From Reticulitermes speratus (lineage: Eukaryota > Arthropoda > Insecta > Blattodea > Rhinotermitidae), in assembly GCA_021186555.1 (NCBI GenBank), contig JAJKFL010000042.1:29987215-30051214 (forward strand): DNA of 64,000 bases. Reading direction: 5' to 3'. How positions within the stretch are numbered: the first letter of the stretch is position 1; each line of letters begins with the position of its first letter. The position numbers and the translations under genes are program-made. Positions 57,601 through 64,000 of the stretch are shown in pieces. The notes under the pieces were generated by a model. It was given only the letters and a program-made list of their open reading frames with translations. It was not told where the DNA came from and searched no databases.

Positions 57601-57975
57601 TAAATTTCAAGGCCATGAAGAAACTATTAGTTTTGGGTATGGCAAACCTTTAATGTTTAATTATTTTTACAGTTTCATTCTTGAATTGTGTGATTCTTAT
57701 CCTGCAAGCATTATGTGCTTGTTAACATATCTTAATTTTCTGTCTGTGGTTTCAAGAGTGAAATAAACTTCTAACACCCTAGGGCAACACATCCTCCGTC
57801 AGGACGATTCATGGAGGTGTATTCTGATCAGCCTGGAGTACAGTTCTACACTGCAAACTTTCTGCCTGATCCAAGTTCAGGAAACAAATTGACAGTTGGG
57901 AAAAAAGGAGCATATTACATGAAACAAGGCGCGTTTTGTTTGGAGACACAGAACTTTCCTGATGCTGTAAATCAT
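42444..57975 (+). CDS. GALM: Galactose mutarotase (aldose 1-epimerase), six exons seen, both ends missing
   Basis: Converts alpha- to beta-D-galactose (and glucose) in the cytosol, feeding the Leloir pathway. Exons: 42,444-42,644, 45,248-45,405, 47,588-47,797, 49,321-49,408, 51,389-51,530 and 57,783-57,975, about 330 codons; vertebrate GALM has 342. Splice phases match at every junction (1, 0, 0, 1, 2). Family residues are kept: GRVANRIG (Arg), YHLHGG (His), NLTNHSYFNLAG (catalytic His), GIDHNYC (Asp), QPGVQFYT, and CLETQNFPDAVNH (catalytic Glu). No start ATG is in frame in the first exon found, so at least one upstream exon exists. The C-terminal strand after NH is not found up to 64,000. 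Introns are loaded with transposons, but no exon carries a stop or frameshift, so I regard the gene as functional. Confidence 0.93.
42645..43239 (+). other. GALM intron a, 5' part: nothing recognised
   Basis: No repeat or gene landmark before the antisense LINE begins at 43,240. Confidence 0.4.
43240..44580 (-). pseudogene. 5'-truncated CR1/Jockey-like LINE in GALM intron a
   Basis: The 3' end (plus 43,240-43,275) is an ATAC-type repeat followed by the shared CATTCCATGGATCCATAGG block. On minus: GGTFCELAKAFD (block A, frame broken), GVPQGLILGPLLFITYVNDL, ILLADDTSVII (LADD in place of YADD), FIGLQIDNHLNW, ISVIKYGIIFCGNSS, LQKKIIRIMAG and the C-terminal NTGNKHHLQSSDANL, FNSLPHSL. There are frame changes near 44,340 and 43,690. 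The opposite orientation to the gene reduces the chance of it being spliced in. Confidence 0.8.
44581..45247 (+). other. GALM intron a, 3' part: nothing recognised
   Basis: Contains a G-homopolymer near 45,105-45,123 and the exon b acceptor. The minus frames at 44,786-45,212 have no relatives I know. Confidence 0.4.
45248..45405 (+). CDS. GALM: GALM exon b
   Basis: Acceptor TTACAG at 45,247. Completes a Glu codon split with the previous exon and reads YLGPNNPYFGCIVGRVANRI, GKGTFSIGGQEYNVTLN and YHLHGGTTGFDK. Contains the substrate-binding Asn-Arg pair and the conserved His. Donor AAG|GTTAGC. Confidence 0.93.
45406..47587 (+). other. GALM intron b: no repeat recognised
   Basis: 2.18 kb. I see no mobile-element landmark, the only large GALM intron free of one. 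Confidence 0.4.
47588..47797 (+). CDS. GALM: GALM exon c
   Basis: Exactly 70 codons, phase 0 at both ends, between GGTTCCAG and CAT|GTAAGT. Reads ALWEAHVDGNKVVFSYLSK, GEEGYPGHILVQAAYQL, ELILVMSATSTKPTPVNLTN and HSYFNLAGH. The His of NHSYFN is the family's general acid. Confidence 0.93.
47829..47868. repeat. CAC/ATC microsatellite in GALM intron c
   Basis: Seven ACC-type units followed by four ATC units just inside the intron. Confidence 0.85.
48000..48570 (-). repeat. Unclassified repeat-like block in GALM intron c
   Basis: Irregular reiterations around AACCCACTG, AATCCACTG, AAGCCACTG and AACCCATC, spaced 60-120 bases. This suggests an old internally repetitive element. No coding frame or target duplication. 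Confidence 0.35.
49141..49185 (+). ncRNA. Hammerhead-like relic in GALM intron c
   Basis: CTGATGA at 49,143-49,149 plus T, GACTT...GAAGCC, then AAAAC and ATATTGCTGG. The GAA core is CAA-like and stem II is poor. A decayed relative of the motif at 118 and 62,784. Confidence 0.3.
49321..49408 (+). CDS. GALM: GALM exon d
   Basis: Acceptor CTTGTTACAG at 49,320, donor ACAG|GTGGGT at 49,409. Reads NKGRTGVLEHTMCINADRF and TEVDHESIPT, matching the HEVTIEADTYLPVDETLIPTG region of the human enzyme. Ends in the first base of a Gly codon completed by the next exon. Confidence 0.92.
49705..50090 (-). mobile_element. Internally deleted mariner (irritans-like) in GALM intron d
   Basis: Only the transposase C-terminus remains on minus: GHSPDLAPSNFHWFLHLKKH, LAGQKFHEDEEVKNEVTTWL and LLPRLNKCLDKDGDYVEK, with a stop after AAEF and a stop after VEK. 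The right end reads CGAGGGTTATCC on minus next to TA. GAAAGTAAAGATACAA occurs near both ends in inverted order. The 5' two thirds of the gene are gone, so it is a MITE-like derivative. Confidence 0.75.
50625..50880 (+). repeat. SINE family C copy in GALM intron d
   Basis: tRNA-like head with GCTCAGTCACTATAG and box-B-like GGTTTCGATTCCTGG, body TCTCTTCTCTAAAGC, CTCTGGGGCCACCC, GGTGGGTAATGGTGGC and TTTCCTCACGG. Same orientation as the gene. Confidence 0.7.
51389..51530 (+). CDS. GALM: GALM exon e
   Basis: Acceptor CATCTCCATGCAG at 51,388. Reads GELKCLADTNMDLQVPRALD, NATGGIDHNYCINHCTHRGL and IFVA, ending with AG of an Arg codon at donor AG|GTGAGG. The Asp of GIDHNY binds sugar in the family. 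Confidence 0.92.
52081..52220. repeat. 140-bp near-perfect hairpin flanked by 17-bp direct repeats
   Basis: Two 70-base arms with no spacer pair at all but a few positions; the outer ends are AATCACTTGTTTTTTGG and its complement. CAGAACTCAAGCATTTT occurs both 40 bp before the hairpin (about 52,025-52,041) and directly after it (52,221-52,237). This suggests one insertion event with a 17-bp target duplication. Confidence 0.85.
52238..53070 (+). pseudogene. Heavily decayed mariner-type transposase in GALM intron e
   Basis: Recognisable pieces in order: RVSVCQ-like CVSVYQVLHEKLQRDPQFL, SKVITRDVTLVNGY (family VITGDETWVYGY), GHWFLHDSASVHSALSVQQF (family DNAPAHTALSVQQFL), then MTAIPHHLYFPDPPHYDF (family PPYSPDLAP.DF). 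Many stops and substitutions, including at catalytic blocks. This is the oldest of the mariner relics here. Confidence 0.65.
53952..55246 (-). mobile_element. Full-length mariner-like element in GALM intron e
   Basis: Ends CTAAGGTTGTTCAAATTT (left) and CTTGGGTCGTTCAAATTT (right, minus strand) form about 29-bp inverted repeats differing at three positions. TA flanks both sides (53,950-53,951 and 55,247-55,248). Its 1,295-bp length is typical for mariner. Confidence 0.88.
54187..55092 (-). pseudogene. mariner-like DD34D transposase, broken
   Basis: Starts at 55,092 (MAEQEVPSSVVQRIII) with an HTH region (GVIPSAIFTRLQAQFG). An in-frame TGA follows FREG. The second HTH reads LELLQEVGISVGSVE. After a frame change the catalytic blocks appear: IVTCDETWVHYF (first Asp), then FFLQDNVRPHTAALMM (second Asp) and HPPYSPYLAPSDYHLFGPMK (third Asp). 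All three acidic residues survive, but at least three frame breaks kill the gene. No C-terminal tail after GPMKGV. Confidence 0.85.
55255..56225 (+). other. GALM intron e spacer
   Basis: AT-rich. At about 55,540-55,600, TTCACCGTGCATCTTGATAA and AAACCAAC resemble the outer flank of the Penelope-like palindrome at 13,235-13,275. A12 run near 55,887. Nothing else. Confidence 0.4.
56391..57068 (-). pseudogene. Cys-rich arthropod repeat ORF, internally deleted, antisense in GALM intron e
   Basis: 225 codons in one open frame. The N-terminal half has Cys pairs consistent with zinc binding: CFICGNF (about residues 24-30), CSICVEDLRNW (about 68-78) and CYFCMC (about 104-109). The C-terminal part reads LLFSHLDQFPENLGAVSEEQ and HQDIKEMERWYQGRW, then MMADYCWMLKHD. 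From memory these two parts are the ends of a longer uncharacterised protein that occurs in many copies in arthropod genomes. Its middle several hundred residues are missing here, and the join is in frame. No intron. Function unknown. It may be a retro- or transposon-derived copy with a deletion. The uninterrupted frame argues for recent origin. Confidence 0.6.
57195..57782 (+). other. GALM intron e, 3' end
   Basis: AT-rich, with three GTGTAATTAG-type short repeats near 57,443-57,472. No gene. Confidence 0.45.
57783..57975 (+). CDS. GALM: GALM exon f
   Basis: Acceptor ACACCCTAG at 57,782. Reads ATHPPSGRFMEVYSDQPGVQ, FYTANFLPDPSSGN, KGAYYMKQGAFCLETQNF and PDAVNH, donor CAT|GTAAGT. Holds the catalytic Glu of CLETQ. 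The last exon should start in phase 0. Confidence 0.93.
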
Positions 57976-58239
57976 GTAAGTTACACTATGTGACTACTTA
58001 TGCAAGTGATAATCACTACCTCCAATTTCACTACCCTTTTTCTTATAAACAGGTAACAGTCCTTCCACTGATGTAGCAATGTTTCCTTATTCCATACGGA
58101 ATTAATAAGTTTGTGGATATGATGGGTCAAGTTTTCTGGAAATATTACACCATGTCAGCTGGTAAACAGTCCCCAGTGTCACCAGTGTTTTGAAGGTTCA
58201 TAGTGCCATCACCATCTGGGTCAAACAGTCCAAGAGGAG

Positions 58240-61200
58240 TGAGACTCCTATTTATGTATTTCTTCTTGTTCTTCTTCTATGGCATTACAGTCCTTTAAGT
58301 TTGACCTTAGCTTCCCTTGTGATTCTTGCCCATTCTAGTCTATCTTGCGCTTTGCACATCCATCTCTTAATTCCTAATGTTCATATATCAGTTTGGACGT
58401 CATCAAACCATCTTAATTTCGGTCTACCAATTTTCCTCTTTTTATCCAGTTTGGCATCCAAATCTTCTTTGGTAATCTAAAATCCTCCATTCGAACCACA
58501 TGGCCCAGCCACTCCAATCTTCTACTTTTAATATCTGATATAATATTAGTGCCCTTATATATATTTTGGAGTTCCAAGTTAGTTCTAATTCGCCAAACTC
58601 CATTTTCACACTTGGGACCATAAATTTTTCTTAGTATTTTCCTTTCCCAAGTAGTCAGGATAAAAGCTATTCTGTCAGTTATTGTCCAAACTTCACTGCC
58701 ATAAGTTACGACTGGTTTAATGATAGTTTTATATATTCTTATTTTAATTTTTTTTTTGCAATGTGTCTTGCCTTTAAAACCTTGTCCAGAGCACGGAGAC
58801 AGCGGTTTCCAGCTGCAATAGTTTCTTTTATATCAACCATAACATCATTATTATATGCAACCATAGAGCCTAAATATTTAAAACTTGAAATCCCTTCATA
58901 GGGTTGCCCATTTAGCATGATATTACTTAACCCATTATTTCTATTCTTGCTGCTTTCGATGTATTTTGCGTTTGTTCTGTTAATTATAAATAAGTCCGGC
59001 TTCTTTTGCTGCTGGCTGCATCTGGGAAACAACTTTATTTAAAGCTTCAGTATTTCGAGCAATTATTACTATATCATCAGCTTATGCCATATATTGTTTG
59101 GATCAATTAAAAATTGTCCCACCAGGGTTTATTATTATCTTTCATAACTTTCTCCAAACCGATGTTAAACAGTAATGTGGACAGTGAGTCCCCCTGTCTA
59201 ATGCCACGGTTAGTGATAAAACATTCTGATAACTTATTCTGTATTTTAATTTTATTAAGTGTATCAGAGAGAGTCAGCTTGTTAAGATTAATTAGTTTGA
59301 TTGGAATTCCAAATTCTTTCATGGCTTAAAAAATGTATGGTCAACTAATGCTATCAAATGCTTGTTTAAAGTCAACATATAACTGATGTAGTTGTGTGTT
59401 ATGTTCATAAAATTTTTCCATGATTTGACACAATGAAAATATATGGTCTGTGGTAGACCGTCCTTTACGAAAACCGCACTGATATTCACCAATAAACTCT
59501 TCTGTGTAAGTTTCTATATATTTAGTTAAGATGTTAGTAAAAATCTTATATGTGACATTTAACAGCGAGATACCTCGATAGTTGTTACACTCCAGTTTAC
59601 TGCCTATTTTATGTGTAGGGCAGATGGCAGCAGTTTTCCAGTCTGCTGGCATAACTTCTTTATTCCATATTTCCAAAATCAGGTCAAATATACATTTCCA
59701 GAGATGTTTACCTCCGCTCTTAATTAGCTCAGAATTTATACAGTCATCACCTGGAGCTCTGTTAAGCTTTAGTTTTTTAATAACATCGTATACCACATTA
59801 GCTGTGGGTGGAGATATAAATGGTTCAGGTCCATAATATATTTTTTCATCAGTGGTCGTTTCTTCATGAGAGTTACACAGAAGATCTTTAAAATATTCAG
59901 TCCATCTCTCTAATACCTGTTGTTCTCCAGTGACCAGATTACCTTTTTTATCTCTACATAAGTTTGTTCTTGGTTGGAAACCTCTTTTAATATTACGGAC
60001 ACTTTCAAAGAATTTCTAGTTTCATTTCTACCATACGTTTCCTGTAAGTCCAAAATAAGGTTTTCTTCAAAAAGTTTCTTTCTTTCACGGCATATGGTTT
60101 TTGCTTCCCTACGCGCCTTCTTATACTCATCCACTAGGGCTCTAGTTTTCCTTTGCAGTATCTTTTTCCTTATTTCATTTCTCCATTTAATGGTATTATT
60201 GCAATCCTCGTCAAACCCCTGGTTTCTTCTTTTTGGCTGAGCACTCCCAATTGTTTCTTCTGCAGCTGCATGTATACTCTGTTTGATAAATGTCCATTTT
60301 TGGTCAATGTCATTTTGATTATAAGCACTCTGTCTGTCAATGTGGTCTTTAAAGGTACTTTGATAGTCCTTATAAATTGATACATCTTTAAATTTCTCTG
60401 TATCAAACCTGGTGCTTCTCCCACCAGTGGACTTATTCAAGATTGCTATCTTGGTCTATATTTTATTTTGACCATAAAGTGGTCTGAGTCACAGTCAGCA
60501 CCTCTATAGCTTCTAACATCAATTATATTTGAGGCGTGCCTTGTATCAATCATTATATGATCAATCTGATTTCTGGTGAGACCATCAGGAGATATCCATG
60601 TTTCCTTGTGTATTGTTTTGTGTGGGAACATAATACTGCTGATCACTAAATTTCTGGTAACAGAAAAGTCAGCCAGTCTTGTCCCATTGTCATTAGACAC
60701 ATTGTGAAGACCAAACTTACCAACGTTAGGTATCATTAGATCTTTACCTACTTTAGCATTCATGTCTCCTATTATTATTTTAACGTCATGTTTCGGCATC
60801 TTTTGGTAAGTCCTATCCAGTCGATCATAAAATGAATTCTTAATGGTTTCATCTTTCTCTTCAGTTGGTGTGTGCACACAGATAATTGTAATATTAAAGA
60901 ATTTGCCTTTCATCTGTAACTAGCATATATGTTCATCCACTGGCTCAGAATTTAATACATAGCCCTTGAGTTTTCTATGGACCAAAAAACCAGTACCAAA
61001 GACATTTTGCTCTTGAGTGCCACTATAACACACAGTATATTCATCATAGTCAAAAATTTCATTACCTCGCCATCTTATCTCTTGTATTGCAGCGATCATT
61101 ATATTATATTTCTTCAGTTCCTGAATTAGGTTTCTTAGGGCTCCAGCTCTGTACAAACTTCTAACATTCCACGTAGCCAGATTCCAGTCAGTTTTCCGTT

Positions 61201-61460
61201 TTCGAGACCTGTTCCGCTGCCAATGTCTTTTCCTTAAATCATTCCAGCTTAAATTATTGGGCTTCTGAACGATTAAATTTTTACAGGAAGGGGTTGTTAG
61301 CCCCTTGCCTAACCACCACTCTGGTGGACCGGGTTTTATATGAGTTTTCCTTCAATGGTGTCTCTGTATTTATGTCCCCCAGAGGCAGGGTGGCCCAGTT
61401 ATACCCCCAGGCACTGGGTCCACATTTTAGTCGCCTCTTACAACATGCATGGGGTACGTT
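58240..61460 (-). pseudogene. Nearly full-length but decayed RTE-like LINE, downstream GALM intron
   Basis: On minus, after a 5' untranslated segment (61,460-61,200), the endonuclease starts LATWNVRSLYRAGALRNL, IAAIQEIRWRG, then IIIGDMNAKVGKDL, RNQIDHIMIDTRH and CDSDHFMV. A linker follows (TFIKQSIHAAAEETIG, REAKTICRERKKLFEENL). Reverse transcriptase: LKLNRAPGDDCINSELIK, NNYRGISLLNVTYKIFTNIL, GFRKGRSTTDHIF, LYVDFKQAFDSI, GIRQGDSLSTLLFNIGLEKV. The active-site Tyr codon is a stop (TAA before GCTGATGAT, about 59,080). The C-terminus has SSFKYLGSMV and, near 58,500, LEWLGHVVRM. At least five frame breaks or stops. Dead copy. Confidence 0.85.
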
Positions 61461-61499
61461 GGGGCTATTCTAATTCCCGGCCACCACATGGGAAGTTTA

Positions 61500-62055
61500 T
61501 GTATTTACTTTTAATTATTAACCATTTTAATAATAATAAATTACATTTGTAATTGATAAATAATTCTTATTTTAGTAAATTCCAGAAATATTTTTACTCT
61601 GCTGCATTTTGATTAAGCATCCTAGAGTTTATTCCTGTTAACATCAATTATATGGGAGTCCAATGTACTGCTCTTTAACTTCACATGGTTTTGCTCCTTG
61701 AGAACAAATATTGCTGCATAACACTTGTATTTCTCGATTGGTTACCAGCAGTCTCTCCCTAATTTTTCTAACCACCAGACAGTGATGAGGTTCACAATAA
61801 GTGTTGATAAGATCAGAGGTCACGTATACTTGAATGCCATTTTTTGAACAAGATATGATCAGTCTGTTTATACACCTACCCATTGGGAGACATCGAAGAG
61901 TATTTATATATGTTGTAATACTGGAACATTGTAGTCTTTGACAGGTATGTTTGATGTACCAAAATTTACTACTCTAATGCTGTTGTTTTTAAAAAAAGGT
62001 AAATGTGCCATACTTGCTAAGTATTGCTCTATTTTGATCCTTAATAATTTATCTG
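61500..62055. other. No gene recognised
   Basis: AT-rich spacer between the RTE LINE and the Penelope-like palindrome. The GALM last exon is not seen here. Confidence 0.45.
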
Positions 62056-62112
62056 TATATTTAAAGTCCGACACATGTACAATTCGATCACATTAATTGT
62101 GCACTTTCACCG

Positions 62113-62156
62113 TCCTACATGTTTCGAACCCCTAACCTGGGTTCATCTTCAGGGAC
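62113..62156 (-). ncRNA. Hammerhead-like motif, left arm
   Basis: Minus-strand counterpart of 62,784-62,828 with identical sequence: GTCC, CTGAAGA, T, GAACCC helix, GAA, ACATGT, A, GGAC. Confidence 0.6.
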
Positions 62157-62344
62157 ACATTATCTAAATTCGCACACTAGTTACACCAACTGGCACAATT
62201 ATTTACATGAGTTCTTTACAATTGTTCACATACACTGTTTAAAACAAATAAAAGTTAAAAAGTTAAAAATTGTGGTTGTTGGTTGTTTCAGTCTTACATT
62301 GGTTAAAAATTGTATAAAAGTTGAACAATCTATGGTGTTTGCAC

Positions 62345-62605
62345 AAGACTAATGCAGCAATATGGTACAATAAAATCTGCAAAGTACAACATTTAACACC
62401 CAAATATATTTCAATAAAAGTGAATGGACACAACAAACAGAGCCATAATACATTACAAACAGCAATTCGGGCTAGAATAAATCAAGAATTGAAATATTTA
62501 TACGTCAAGAAACAGAAACTGAATAGACAATTAATACCAGCTTCACCTAATCTGTGCAGACAAATGGCAAAAGAATTGTCTATATATACAAAAATATCAA
62601 AACAG
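62345..62605 (+). pseudogene. Penelope-like N-terminal ORF fragment
   Basis: The frame in the palindrome centre reads KVNGHNKQSHNTLQTAIRAR, INQELKYLYVKKQKLNRQL and AKELSIYTKISKQHR. The ELKYLYVKKQKLN stretch resembles the basic coiled region upstream of the reverse transcriptase in insect Penelope-like elements. The rest of that protein is missing. An ATG at 62,321 opens a 118-codon frame that extends into the right arm. Confidence 0.5.
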
Positions 62606-62783
62606 CATAGATTGTTCAACTTTTATACAATTTGTAACCAATGTAAGACTGAAACAACCAACAACCACAATTTTTAACATTTTAACTTATATTTGTTTTA
62701 AACAGTGTATGTGAACAATTGTAAAAAACTCATGTAAATAATTGTGCTAGTTGGTGTAACTAGTGTGCGATTTTAGATAATGA

Positions 62784-62828
62784 GTCCCTGAAGATGAACC
62801 CAGGTTAGGGGTTCGAAACATGTAGGAC
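62784..62828 (+). ncRNA. Hammerhead-like motif, right arm
   Basis: Stem I GTCC (62,784-62,787) pairs perfectly with GGAC (62,825-62,828). Core CTGAAGA 62,788-62,794, extra T, stem II GAACCC with GGGTTC (6 bp), GAA 62,815-62,817, stem III ACATGT (two pairs, tiny loop), A at 62,824 as cleavage base. The very short stem III is known for Penelope-like hammerheads. The extra T next to stem II is the doubtful point. Confidence 0.6.
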
Positions 62829-63079
62829 GGTGAAAGTGCACAATTAATGTGATCGAATTGTACATGTGTCGGACTTCAAATATAAAGTTAAAATGTACGG
62901 AATGAATAATATTAAATTTATCTGTCTTTGAATTTGTGATTCATGATCATGTTTCACATTACCTGCAGTTCAAACTGACTGCTTTCAACACAATTTCATA
63001 AAAGCCAGGTCTACCACCTCTAATTTGGGAACTTCTCTTGATACATAAACCATTTCGTTAGCATACAGCATCAAGTGTA

Positions 63080-64000
63080 TGTCATATATTTTGACTTCAG
63101 TAGTGCTTCCGACCTTGTGTCACAAAGCGTTTGCGTAAACTTAGTTCTTTTGATCGTACGAGTGTTGATGTTAGTTGGTTCTGTAGCTAACTGCTAGATC
63201 TTCATATTTCTGGTATTCTTTCACTGCCTTTTAGAGTTCTTTCCAGTGTTCCACAATGCTGTTTATAGGCCCTCTGCGTTTTAATATATTTATTGATGAT
63301 ATACACAGTGTAATAATGTATGCCAATTTCTTCTTTTCACTGATGATATAAAAACTTTTCATGCTGTTAATTCATTTGATGATTGTACTCAGGCGAAGTT
63401 AGACATTGATTCCATACAAGGTTGGTGTACTGCTAATTTTGTGGCTCTGAGTATTGGTAAAACGCAAGCCTCTACCTTCTCCAGAAAAACTAAGACTTCT
63501 TCTTCTTCTTTAAATACAAACTTGGGGACTCTTATCTCACTCATGCTGACTGTAATTAAAGACCTGGGAGGTTTAATTGATTCTAATTATACCTTCAGTG
63601 TCATGTTGGTTATATTTTTTCTCAATTCATTAAGCTTTTGGGTCTCATTCATAATATTACTTTTTGATTTTAGACTCTTGATAGTTTATTGATTTTATAC
63701 CTTTCACTTGTTAGACCTAAATTAAGAGTATGCATCCATAGTATGGAATTCAAATAACTCTACTGATGCTAAAAAACTTGAACACATTCAGCAGAGGTTC
63801 GTAGGTCTTTTGTATAATCGTTTTTCTTCCCCAGACAGTAATGGCTATACTTATGCAAATGCTCTTCTGCCTCTTAATTTATGCACTTTGCATGAGAGAA
63901 TCCATCAACTTGATGAAATTTTTGTTATTATTGTTCTAAATCTTGTCCATCTTCCATAGGCATCATTGGTAGAGTTCCCACATGGAATTTCCGAGACATT
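63080..64000 (+). pseudogene. Non-LTR LINE reverse transcriptase, decayed, runs off the window
   Basis: Pieces on plus: PLRFNIFIDDI (block B tail), then TDDIKTFHAVNSFDDCTQAK (active-site block altered from ADD to TDD), LDIDSIQGWCTANFVALSIG, KTQASTFSRKTK, IKDLGGLIDSNYTF, PKLRVCIHSMEFK and, near 63,770, KKLEHIQQRFVGLLYNRF and NALLPLNLCTLHERIHQLDE. Several frame changes. The tail resembles a LINE family common in termites and cockroaches and differs from the CR1/Jockey-like set above. It continues past 64,000. Confidence 0.7.

Larger units (their letters stand above)
62056..62885. mobile_element. Palindromic Penelope-like unit with hammerhead-like motifs in both arms
   Basis: Arms 62,056-62,334 and 62,606-62,885 are inverted copies about 280 bp long with only scattered differences. 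Each starts at its outer end with AGTCCGACACATGTACAATT (or GAAGTCCG...) and carries a hammerhead-like motif. The 271-bp centre encodes part of a Penelope-like N-terminal ORF. Terminal repeats in inverted order and hammerheads are both known for Penelope-like elements. The reverse transcriptase and GIY-YIG domains are absent, so this is a non-autonomous derivative. Confidence 0.75.

Noticed and set aside
58000..64000. GALM terminal exon
   Set aside because: I looked on the plus strand for a phase-0 acceptor followed by the family's PG.(E/T)Y.H..(Y/W)KF ending and did not find one.

Overview
This is intron-bearing, AT-rich eukaryotic DNA that is mostly repeats. I infer an insect, probably Blattodea (cockroach or termite). 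The reasons are SINE families with tRNA-like heads, DUF4817/DDE transposase fragments, mariner and pogo elements, Penelope-like debris and CR1/Jockey-like LINEs in a mix I associate with that group. Genus cannot be read from the sequence. There is no prokaryotic, viral or organellar gene.

Only one host gene is clear: a plus-strand galactose mutarotase (aldose 1-epimerase, GALM-like). Six coding exons lie between about 42.4 and 58.0 kb. All five internal junctions have GT..AG borders and matching codon phase. The start codon (upstream exon) and the last roughly 25 codons are not seen; the latter probably lie beyond the window. Its introns hold LINEs, three mariner-type relics, a SINE, a 140-bp hairpin, an antisense Cys-rich ORF and a decayed RTE-type LINE.

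Layout. 0-5.8 kb: transposase, SINE and Penelope-like fragments. 5.8-10.5 kb: a satellite of 116-bp units, each made of three related sub-units, with higher-order duplication. 10.5-15.5 kb: no gene, only repeats. 15.5-19.4 kb: a pogo/Tigger-like element with TA target duplication, itself hit by three insertions. 19.7-25.4 kb: a SINE, inverted repeats, and an 806-bp foldback element (23,536-24,341) with exact 9-bp target duplications. 25.4-33.1 kb: a nest of at least five levels: an RTE-like LINE split by a pogo-like element, which holds a LINE, which holds a SINE, which holds a 2.84-kb tandem-array retroposon plus a 95-bp retroposed fragment; every level is bounded by its own target-site duplication. 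35.4-38.4 kb: a young 5'-truncated LINE with endonuclease and reverse transcriptase. 38.4-42.3 kb: no gene, LINE/SINE pieces. 42.4-58.0 kb: GALM. 58.2-61.5 kb: RTE-like LINE. 62.0-62.9 kb: a palindromic Penelope-like unit with two hammerhead-like motifs in opposite orientation. 63.1-64.0 kb: another LINE running off the end.

The most interesting signals are the nest with its array retroposon (whose 3' end matches an unrelated SINE), the foldback element, and the hammerhead-like motifs in Penelope-like palindromes. Clustered single-base deletions in the last satellite block and homopolymer frameshifts in the young LINE suggest residual long-read assembly error.
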